In this document: piece after piece, positions 1 to 5,808 of the stretch
Position numbering within the stretch: the stretch's first letter is position 1
Layout of the letters: every line of letters begins with the position of its first letter
Origin: Clostridia bacterium
GTDB lineage: Bacteria > UBA6262 > WVXT01
Length of the DNA: 11,313 nt
Reading direction: 5' to 3'
Assembly (NCBI GenBank): GCA_030671905.1
Contig: DAOVHK010000039.1
Location: 1 to 11,313, forward strand
Notes under the pieces: model-generated
Databases searched by the model: none
The model's input: only the letters and a program-made list of their open reading frames with translations
Told to the model about the DNA's origin: nothing
Translations under genes and position numbers: made by a program

Positions 1-1
1 G

Positions 2-310
2 CCACGTGGCAAACACCTCATCAGTGTGTGTATGGGCACTGCCTGCCATGTGAGGGGCGTCCCCAGGATTTTAGAGAGGCTCCAGAAGACATTAAATATA
101 AAACCTGGTCAGACCAGCCGTGATCTCCAATTCAGTTTGGAGACAGTCAACTGTCTGGGTGCTTGTGCCTTAGGACCGCTGATGGTAATTGATGGAGAGT
201 ATTTTGGCAAGATGAGTGCAAGGAGAGTAGAGTCCATTATCAAAAGATATAAGAAATCTTCCGGAAGCCAAAAGAATCAAGAAAATGAAGAAAATAAAGA
301 CGCCGTCTGA
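2..310 (+). CDS. NuoE/HydC-like [2Fe-2S] thioredoxin-fold subunit, 5' truncated
   Basis: This is the C-terminal 102 residues of a NuoE-type (24 kDa, HydC/HndA-like) subunit. The reading frame is open to the left edge, so the N-terminal part, roughly 60 residues by comparison with the usual ~160, lies outside the window. The four ligands of the family's [2Fe-2S] cluster are visible: the pair in VCMGTACHVRG (C-x4-C) and the pair in VNCLGACALGP (C-x3-C). In complex I-like and bifurcating enzymes this subunit docks on the NuoF/HydB flavoprotein and passes electrons to or from FMN. The protein ends in a charged, probably disordered tail rich in Lys, Glu and Asn. The gene overlaps the next by 26 nt, which suggests translational coupling. 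The family is clear; the complex it serves is inferred from its neighbours. Confidence 0.93.
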   Translation, partial: PRGKHLISVCMGTACHVRGVPRILERLQKTLNIKPGQTSRDLQFSLETVNCLGACALGPLMVIDGEYFGKMSARRVESIIKRYKKSSGSQKNQENEENKDAV

Positions 311-2138
311 ATTAGAGAAATTAAGAAAATCCATAGTAGCTGGTTATGATTTTTCCAGATCTTGTATAACCATCTGTAAGGGAACGGGCTGCTCAGCCTC
401 AGGTGCAACAACAGTTGTTGATGCCTTTAGAGAAGAGATTAAAAAGCAGAAGTTAGAGAGTAAGATAGACATCCGCACAACTGGATGCCATGGTTTCTGT
501 GAACGTGGTCCTTTAGTTGTGATTTATCCAGAAGGAATCTTCTATCAAAGGGTCTCAACTGAGGATGTTGCAGAGATTGTCTCCCAAACGGCAATGCGGG
601 GCCGAATAATTGAGCGCCTACTTTATGTTGATCCGGTGACTGGGAAGAAGGTGGTTCACGAAAAAGGGGTTCCCTTTTACAATAAACAACTGAGGCTCAT
701 CTTTGGTAACAACGGCAGAATCGATCCCACTGAAATCCGGGATTATATCGGCCTTGGTGGCTATAGCTCATTAAATAAGACACTCTTTGAGATGAAGCCT
801 CAAGAGGTAATCGAGGCCATAAAACAAGCTGGCCTCAGGGGTCGGGGAGGAGGCGGTTTCCCTACGGGAAGGAAATGGGAATCCTGCCGGAAGGCAGAGG
901 GAGATATTAAATACGTGATTTGTAACGCCGATGAGGGAGACCCTGGCGCGTTTCAGGACAGAAGTCTCCTTGAGGGAAATCCCCATAGTGTCGTAGAAGG
1001 GTTAATCATTGGTGGCTATGCGGTTGGCGCCAAGGAAGGTTATATCTATGTGCGTAATGAATACCCCTTAGCAGTAAAACACGTGGGGATTGCCATAAAG
1101 CAGGCTGAAGAGTATGGACTCCTTGGCGAGGATATCTTGGGTACAGGCTTTTCTTTCAGCATCAAGATAACCCGTGGCGGAGGAGCGTTTGTCTGTGGTG
1201 AATCGAGTGCATTGATGGCCTCCATAGAAGGAAGGCTTGGGGAACCCAGGTTCAAACATGTGCATGCCACTGAAAAGGGTCTATGGGATAGGCCCACTAC
1301 TTTGAACAATGTCAAGACCTGGGCCACTGTTCCCCTGATTATCGACAAGGGTGCTGATTGGTATGCCAAGATAGGGACGGAGAAGAGTAAAGGTACGATG
1401 ATATTCTCATTAGTAGGAAAGATAAACAATACCGGCTTGGTTGAGGTGCCCATGGGTTTACCGCTAAGAGAGCTAATCTATGGTATTGGCGGAGGAATTC
1501 CTGGGGAAAAGCGTTTTAAGGCAGTCCAGACCGGGGGGCCATCTGGAGGATGCATTCCTGAAAAACTCCTTGACCTTCCTGTCGACTATGAAAGGCTCAC
1601 TGAGGCCGGCTCTATGATGGGCTCAGGAGGACTCATCGTTATGGATGAGGATACCTGTATGGTCAATGTGGCCAAATACTTCCTTTCATTTACTATAGAT
1701 GAGTCCTGTGGGAAGTGTACTCCTTGCCGGGAGGGAATTAAACATATGCTGGAGATACTCACTGACATTTCTGAGGGTAAAGCAGAGAAGAAAGACTTAG
1801 AAATTTTAGAGGAACTGGGGAATATGGTAAAAGAGACTTCCTTGTGTGCCTTGGGTGGCTCTGCCCCCAATCCTGTATTGAGTACCTTGCGCTATTTTCG
1901 GGATGAATACGAAGCACATATCAAGGATAAAAAGTGTCCTGCTGGCGTCTGCCTGGAGTTGATTCAATACTCCATCGACGAGGCCAAATGTACTGGTTGT
2001 GGGGTTTGTAAAAAAGAGTGTCCCCAAGGTGCGATCTCCGGCCAGAAGAAAGAGCCACACAAAATAGACAAGAAAATTTGTATTAAATGTGGAATCTGCC
2101 TTGAAGTCTGTAAATTCGATGCCATAGTAGTGGAGTAA
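285..2138 (+). CDS. NuoF/HydB-like NAD(P)H-binding flavoprotein with extra ferredoxin domains
   Basis: This 617-aa protein has the HydB/HndC architecture. Residues ~25-100 form a thioredoxin-like [2Fe-2S] domain (Cys27, 31 and 36; Cys68 and 72). Residues ~130-460 are the NuoF core, with the Gly-rich NADH/FMN site RGRGGGGFPTGRKW (185-198), CNADEGDPGAF (213-223) and the GGGAFVCGE segment near 298-306. An N3-type [4Fe-4S] site is C475-x2-C478-x2-C481 with Cys521. Cys551 and Cys556 form an extra pair. The C terminus carries two [4Fe-4S] ferredoxin motifs (Cys569, 572, 575, 579 and Cys599, 602, 605, 609). Such proteins exchange electrons between NAD(P)H and ferredoxin, a hydrogenase or a formate dehydrogenase. 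The start has a poor Shine-Dalgarno and lies inside the preceding gene, so coupling is likely. Family assignment is firm; the physiological partner is unknown because no catalytic hydrogenase or dehydrogenase subunit is in view. Confidence 0.93.
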   Translation: MKKIKTPSELEKLRKSIVAGYDFSRSCITICKGTGCSASGATTVVDAFREEIKKQKLESKIDIRTTGCHGFCERGPLVVIYPEGIFYQRVSTEDVAEIVSQTAMRGRIIERLLYVDPVTGKKVVHEKGVPFYNKQLRLIFGNNGRIDPTEIRDYIGLGGYSSLNKTLFEMKPQEVIEAIKQAGLRGRGGGGFPTGRKWESCRKAEGDIKYVICNADEGDPGAFQDRSLLEGNPHSVVEGLIIGGYAVGAKEGYIYVRNEYPLAVKHVGIAIKQAEEYGLLGEDILGTGFSFSIKITRGGGAFVCGESSALMASIEGRLGEPRFKHVHATEKGLWDRPTTLNNVKTWATVPLIIDKGADWYAKIGTEKSKGTMIFSLVGKINNTGLVEVPMGLPLRELIYGIGGGIPGEKRFKAVQTGGPSGGCIPEKLLDLPVDYERLTEAGSMMGSGGLIVMDEDTCMVNVAKYFLSFTIDESCGKCTPCREGIKHMLEILTDISEGKAEKKDLEILEELGNMVKETSLCALGGSAPNPVLSTLRYFRDEYEAHIKDKKCPAGVCLELIQYSIDEAKCTGCGVCKKECPQGAISGQKKEPHKIDKKICIKCGICLEVCKFDAIVVE

Positions 2139-2142
2139 GGAA

Positions 2143-2916
2143 ATGGTGAAGTTAACTATCGATAATCGAGAAGTTGAGGTTGAGGAAGGAGCGACTGTTC
2201 TTCAAGCAGCCAGGAAGCTGGGAATAGAGATTCCCACCCTCTGCTATCATGAAGCCTTGGCGCCTTATGGGGCTTGTCGTGTATGTTTGGTGGAGGTGGC
2301 AACGGGTAAGAGGTCGAGGTTGACTACTGCTTGTACCTATCCAGTATGGGAAGGGATAGTGGTGAGGACAGATTCAGAGAGAGTGATAAAGGCGCGCAGG
2401 TTTATAATAGAGTTGTTGTTGGCCCGCTGTCCAAATGTACCACAGATTCGGGAACTGGCCGAAAAGCTGGGAGTTAAACAGACTAGATTCAAAACTGCTG
2501 ATGATGAGTGTATATTGTGTGGCTTATGTGGAAGGGTCTGTAAGGAAATAATAGGAAGTTCTGCTATTAGTTTTATCAATCGGGGAATAGAAAGAGTTAT
2601 GGAAACACCATTTGAGATAGATTCTGAGGTGTGCATCGGTTGTGGAGCCTGTGCCTTTGTATGTCCTACGGGCGTGATCAAGATTGAAGATATAAATGAT
2701 TACCGCAAAGTAGAAATCTGGCATGCCCAACGCGAACTGGCTAAATGCAAGGACTGTGGTAATCGCTTTGCTCCTGTGGCGACACTTAAATATCTAAAGG
2801 AAAGAATAGAATTGCCTGACGATTTCTTTGAGCTTTGTAGTGGTTGCAGGCGAAAAAAATTAGGAAAAGAGCTGGTCAATATTGTCGGGAGTAGCTCCGA
2901 TTCATCCAACCCCTGA
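2143..2916 (+). CDS. HoxU/NuoG-N-like iron-sulfur protein
   Basis: This 257-aa protein matches the N-terminal part of NuoG/HydA and HoxU. Residues 1-75 are a plant-type [2Fe-2S] domain with ligands Cys34, 45, 48 and 64. Two [4Fe-4S] motifs follow (Cys123, 126, 129, 133 and Cys164, 167, 170, 174). The segment where NuoG and HydA usually carry the His/Cys N5 cluster (residues ~92-110) has only one Cys (Cys96) and no H-x3-C-x2-C pattern, so that cluster is probably missing. The C terminus adds two CxxC pairs (202/205 and 232/235) that resemble a metal-binding ribbon. No H-cluster motifs exist, so it is not a hydrogenase. The start 4 nt after the previous stop, with GGAG at 2132-2135, points to one operon. 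It most likely wires the flavoprotein to another partner. The last eight residues are encoded by a palindromic repeat. Confidence 0.88.
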   Translation: MVKLTIDNREVEVEEGATVLQAARKLGIEIPTLCYHEALAPYGACRVCLVEVATGKRSRLTTACTYPVWEGIVVRTDSERVIKARRFIIELLLARCPNVPQIRELAEKLGVKQTRFKTADDECILCGLCGRVCKEIIGSSAISFINRGIERVMETPFEIDSEVCIGCGACAFVCPTGVIKIEDINDYRKVEIWHAQRELAKCKDCGNRFAPVATLKYLKERIELPDDFFELCSGCRRKKLGKELVNIVGSSSDSSNP

Positions 2917-2963
2917 GATTCGATTTTTGCAGGGGCGGGATTCATCGGAGTATTTGGAGTAGC
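2888..2963. repeat. Imperfect palindrome with flanking 8-bp direct repeats, at the gene end
   Basis: Arms 2895-2907 and 2938-2950 pair at 11 of 13 positions, and an inner CCCCTG/CAGGGG stem (2910-2915/2930-2935) extends the hairpin. GGAGTAGC occurs directly repeated at 2888-2895 and 2956-2963, as a target duplication would look. The left arm and the stop codon of the HoxU-like gene (2914-2916) lie inside the element. The arm sequences GCTCCGAT and ATCGGAG recur at 5222-5229 and 5232-5238. There is no T-run after the stem, so it is not a standard terminator. I read it as a small non-coding repeat element that may affect mRNA stability between the electron module and acsB. Confidence 0.55.
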
Positions 2964-2970
2964 AGACTGG

Positions 2971-2976
2971 AAGGAG
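2971..2976 (+). promoter_or_regulatory. Ribosome binding site of acsB (sets the GTG start)
   Basis: AAGGAG lies 6 nt before the GTG at 2983. No ATG near the expected N terminus competes. Counting from this GTG, the A-cluster cysteines keep a constant 3-residue offset from Moorella AcsB (recalled numbering), which supports the start. Confidence 0.75.
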
Positions 2977-2982
2977 AGAAAC

Positions 2983-5160
2983 GTGTCCAAGATAGTGGCA
3001 GCAGCAGCAATCAGAGGCGCACGTAAAATAGTGGGAGAGGCAGAGGAATCTTTAAACAAGGCGATTAAAGAGAAAGGGAAAGAACAGAAAGTTGAGTTCC
3101 CCGAGACAGCTTACTTCCTTCCCATGGCCTATGCACTTTTGGGAATCGAGGTAAAGACTTTGGGAGATATGGTACCAGTGTTGATAGAAGCAAAGTCGCT
3201 TTTGAGAGAGGAACCGAGCCAGTCTCTCTGGCTTCCCTATCTTGGCGACACACTCGATTCCGGTATAGCCACTCTCTTAGGAGAAGAGATTATTGTTGCC
3301 ATAAGATATCTATATGGCAAAGAACCCCAACCCGATTGTGTGGGTTTCTATACCGATACCTGGATGAGAAATTATGGGATACAACTGGTAGATGGCAGGA
3401 TGCCCGGTTTTGCTGCCATATTAGGGGCGGCTCCGGATAACAAAACCGCGGTGGAGATAGTCAGAGAATTTCAGAAGAGAAGTATTATATGTTTTGTTGG
3501 TTCTAGTTCTAATGGGAAGAGCATAATTGACCAGCTTAAAGAAGAAAATGTTCAGATGGGTTGGGAGACATATATAGTTCCTTACGGACGCGATACTATA
3601 ACTGGAATCTATCCCCTCAACTGGGCTATCAGGTCGGCTCTCACCTTTGGTGGCCTTAAGAAGGGAGAGGCACTGAAGTGTCTCAAATATTGTCAGAATA
3701 GAGTATTTGCCTTTGGTTTGACTTTAGGCGAGCTGGATGATGTGAAGTATGCTACTGGTGCAGGAGCTATTAACATGGGCTTTCCTATAATTGCCGATAC
3801 CGATATTCCCGAGATAAGACCTAGTGGTATCTGCACCTATGAACATTTAGTGAAAGAACTTGATCATAAGAAACTGGTTCCTACTTCTATCCAGGTGCGT
3901 GGCGTTAAGGTGAGGGTAACGGAAATTCCCATTCCTGTTTCCTATTCTGCTGCTTTTGAAGGGGAATCAGTGAGAAAAGAACAGATGTATATCCAGTTTG
4001 GAGGAAAATATTCCACTGCTTTTGAATATATCACCACGAGAGGTCTGGACAAAGTGGAAGATGGAAAGATAGAGGTAATTGGACCGGAAGTGGACGAAGC
4101 CGAAGAGGGTGGAGCAATGCCTTTGGGAATCTATGTGGAAGTAGCTGGCAGAAAGATGCAGAAGGATTTTGAGCCCATATTGGAGAGGCAGATTCATACT
4201 TTTATAAACGAGGCTATGGGAATATTCCATATGGGACAAAGAGACATGTGCTGGTTAAGGATTAGTAAGGAAGCGAAGAAGAAGGGCTTTAAGATTCGCC
4301 ATTTTGGTGTAATTATTCATGCTCGCCTTCACGATACCTTCGGGGCAATAGTGGACAAAGCTCAGGTTACCATTTACACTCGACAGGAAGATGTGGAAAA
4401 ACACATTTCTGAGGCAAAAAAAGCTTATGAGGAACGCGATGAGCGTATGGCAGGAATGACCGATGAAAGCGTGGATACGTTCTACTCTTGCACGCTCTGC
4501 CAATCGTTCGCTCCCAATCATCTCTGTATAGTTAAACCGGAGAGGTTAGGATTATGTGGCGCTTATAGTTACATTGATGCTAAGGCTTCTTTTGAACTGA
4601 ATCCCACAGGACCCAATCAGCCGGTGAAAAAAGGAGAATGTCTTGACCCGGTAAGGGGTGAGTGGAAAGGAGTGAATGAATTCATCTATCAAAAATCAAA
4701 CAAAACTTTAGACCGCTTCCACGGTTATTCCATAATAAGTTGCCCGGAAACAAGTTGCGGCTGCTTCGAGTGTATAATTGCCATAATCCCTGAGACGAAT
4801 GGTTTTATGATTGTAAATAGGGAATTTGCCGGTATGACTCCTATAGGAATGACTTTCAGTACCCTGGCTGGTTCCGTTGGTGGTGGAGCGCAGACTCCAG
4901 GATTTATGGGCATTGGAAGACTGTATATCGTGAGTAAGAAATTTATCTCTGCTGATGGGGGGATAAAACGCATAGTTTGGATGACCAAGGAGCTTAAAGA
5001 AGCACTGGGAGATAAATTTAAGAAGAGGTGCGAAGAAGAAGGGATTCCTGAGCTGATAGATAAAATTGCTGATGAGACAGTGGCTACTACAACAGAGGAA
5101 CTGCTAGCCTATTTGCAGAAGGTGAAGCACCCGGCTTTAGAGATGGAGCCCCTGATATAA
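2983..5160 (+). CDS. acsB: Acetyl-CoA synthase (CODH/ACS alpha subunit)
   Basis: AcsB condenses CO, the methyl group from the corrinoid protein and CoA into acetyl-CoA at the nickel-nickel-[4Fe-4S] A-cluster. The 725 residues match the bacterial length (729 in Moorella, from memory), including the N-terminal region (~1-310) that docks CODH and forms the gas channel; archaeal CdhC lacks it. All A-cluster ligands are present: Cys503, 506, 515 and 525 for the cubane and proximal nickel, and the Cys592-Gly-Cys594 motif for distal nickel. Phe509 matches the phenylalanine that covers the active site. The conserved stretch NPTGPNQPV (540-548) and the GGGAQTPGFMGIGR segment (633-646) are typical. The start is GTG. 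It is intact and probably functional. The CODH gene acsA, commonly adjacent to acsB, is not in this window. Confidence 0.98.
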   Translation: MSKIVAAAAIRGARKIVGEAEESLNKAIKEKGKEQKVEFPETAYFLPMAYALLGIEVKTLGDMVPVLIEAKSLLREEPSQSLWLPYLGDTLDSGIATLLGEEIIVAIRYLYGKEPQPDCVGFYTDTWMRNYGIQLVDGRMPGFAAILGAAPDNKTAVEIVREFQKRSIICFVGSSSNGKSIIDQLKEENVQMGWETYIVPYGRDTITGIYPLNWAIRSALTFGGLKKGEALKCLKYCQNRVFAFGLTLGELDDVKYATGAGAINMGFPIIADTDIPEIRPSGICTYEHLVKELDHKKLVPTSIQVRGVKVRVTEIPIPVSYSAAFEGESVRKEQMYIQFGGKYSTAFEYITTRGLDKVEDGKIEVIGPEVDEAEEGGAMPLGIYVEVAGRKMQKDFEPILERQIHTFINEAMGIFHMGQRDMCWLRISKEAKKKGFKIRHFGVIIHARLHDTFGAIVDKAQVTIYTRQEDVEKHISEAKKAYEERDERMAGMTDESVDTFYSCTLCQSFAPNHLCIVKPERLGLCGAYSYIDAKASFELNPTGPNQPVKKGECLDPVRGEWKGVNEFIYQKSNKTLDRFHGYSIISCPETSCGCFECIIAIIPETNGFMIVNREFAGMTPIGMTFSTLAGSVGGGAQTPGFMGIGRLYIVSKKFISADGGIKRIVWMTKELKEALGDKFKKRCEEEGIPELIDKIADETVATTTEELLAYLQKVKHPALEMEPLI

Positions 5161-5187
5161 TTGGTAAGAAATGATTGCAGATAAGTT

Positions 5188-5246
5188 TGGAATAGCACAC
5201 TTCAGTGTGCGTAAGAAAGACGCTCCGATGAATCGGAGCTAATCCA
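5188..5246. repeat. Three-way-junction palindromic element, copy 1
   Basis: In the 103-nt gap between acsB and the ACT gene, an outer stem (5188-5194 with 5240-5246, 6 of 7 pairs) encloses two perfect hairpins. The first is GCACAC-TTCA-GTGTGC (5195-5210). The second is GCTCCGAT-GA-ATCGGAGC (5222-5239). They are joined by the purine-rich linker GTAAGAAAGAC. Stems abut with no unpaired bases on either side of the outer helix. Copy 2 at 5684-5740 has the same plan with different stem sequences, which is what a structure-conserved repeat family would show. It ends 2 nt before the GGGAAGGAGG ribosome-binding stretch of the next gene, so folding could influence its translation. Confidence 0.6.
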
Positions 5247-5263
5247 GGGAAGGAGGTGAGATT

Positions 5264-5662
5264 ATGGCAAAAGCAACTAAAGTCAAACAGTTAATTATGG
5301 AGACTCCTGATGAAGTGGGCATGATGGCAAAGGTCTGCTCGGCAATTTCCGATGCGGGAGTAAATATTAAGGCAATCTGTGCCTATGCCGAAGAAGGCAA
5401 GGGCCATTTTATGCTTCTCACGGATGACAATTCAAAAGCAGAACAGACACTCAAATCTGCTGGTTTCACAGTCAGTCAGGAGGAGGTTGTAGCTATTGAA
5501 TTGGAAAACGAGGTGGGAGCAGCGAAAAAGATGACTCAAAAATTGGCAGATGCCGGGGTTAGTCTAAAGAAATGTTACGGTTCTACCGGTGATGGCAAGA
5601 TGGCACTCCTCGTGTTGAATTCAAATGATAATGAGAAGGCGCTAAAAGCTCTCGGGGCATAA
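5264..5662 (+). CDS. Tandem ACT-domain protein, putative ligand sensor
   Basis: This 132-aa protein is built from two ACT domains and nothing else. ACT1 spans about residues 7-72, with the signature TPDEVGMMAKV and AGVNI. ACT2 spans about 75-131, with the related ENEVGAAKKM and AGVSL. ACT domains bind amino acids or other small ligands at dimer interfaces and usually control an attached or partner enzyme. No catalytic or DNA-binding domain, signal peptide or membrane segment is seen. A very strong Shine-Dalgarno (AAGGAGGTGA, 5250-5259) precedes the ATG, so it may be made in quantity. It sits between acsB and acsC, where classical acs operons have no such gene. A role in tuning carbon fixation to amino-acid or cofactor status is inference only. 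The two flanking repeat elements are of the same type. Confidence 0.88.
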   Translation: MAKATKVKQLIMETPDEVGMMAKVCSAISDAGVNIKAICAYAEEGKGHFMLLTDDNSKAEQTLKSAGFTVSQEEVVAIELENEVGAAKKMTQKLADAGVSLKKCYGSTGDGKMALLVLNSNDNEKALKALGA

Positions 5663-5683
5663 GAGTCTCTGTGCAGTTATTCC

Positions 5684-5740
5684 GTAGCAGCAGAGCGAAG
5701 CTCTGCCAAAAGGGAAGCAAAGTTTACGCTTTGCTGCTAC
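5684..5740. repeat. Three-way-junction palindromic element, copy 2
   Basis: An outer stem GTAGCA/TGCTAC (5684-5689 with 5735-5740) encloses two perfect hairpins. The first is GCAGAGC-GAA-GCTCTGC (5690-5706). The second is GCAAAG-TTTACG-CTTTGC (5717-5734). The linker is CAAAAGGGAA. The plan equals that of copy 1 at 5188-5246, in the same orientation, with TAGC...GCTA shared at the junction. No T-run follows, so termination is not indicated. It resembles the dispersed palindromic repeats of many uncultured bacterial genomes; that resemblance is from memory and was not searched. Confidence 0.65.
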
Positions 5741-5757
5741 AATAGGATGGACATGGT

Positions 5758-5784
5758 TTGCCCGATGAACGGGTATGCTATAAT
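5758..5784 (+). promoter_or_regulatory. Candidate sigma-70-type extended -10 promoter for acsC
   Basis: TGCTATAAT at 5776-5784 is a perfect extended -10 element. TTGCCC at 5758-5763 matches four of six -35 positions, with a short 15-nt spacer that an extended -10 can tolerate. A start near 5790 would leave a leader of about 19 nt holding the GGAGG ribosome site and the acsC ATG at 5809. The spacer holds a small inverted repeat, CCCG-ATGAA-CGGG (5761-5773), which could be an operator. It would let acsC and later genes be expressed apart from acsB. Evidence is sequence pattern only. Confidence 0.45.
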
Positions 5785-5798
5785 TTTGCACCTCTATC

Positions 5799-5803
5799 GG
5801 AGG
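5799..5803 (+). promoter_or_regulatory. Ribosome binding site fixing the acsC start
   Basis: GGAGG lies 5 nt before the ATG at 5809. This favours that ATG over the in-frame TTG at 5758, which has no ribosome site and would add 17 residues not expected in AcsC. Confidence 0.8.
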
Positions 5804-5808
5804 AGAGG

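Noticed and set aside
1046..1453. Minus-strand open frame of 135 codons inside the NuoF-like gene
   Set aside because: It is fully antisense to a clearly conserved coding region, shows no recognisable motif and reads as the shadow of the real gene. The same applies to the other minus-strand frames across the window.
2927..2956. Promoter for acsB (TTGCAG with TATTTG)
   Set aside because: Each box matches only three of six consensus positions, no better than chance, and the sequence is part of the palindrome.
5161..5263. Riboswitch or T-box leader before the ACT gene
   Set aside because: The folded element has the same plan as the one at 5684-5740, which precedes a different gene, and I see no T-box or known aptamer core. 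A repeat element explains it better.
5758..5808. Upstream TTG start extending AcsC by 17 residues
   Set aside because: There is no ribosome site before the TTG, the extension overlaps a good promoter candidate, and starting at the ATG at 5809 puts the four cluster cysteines at the family positions 17, 20, 25 and 42.
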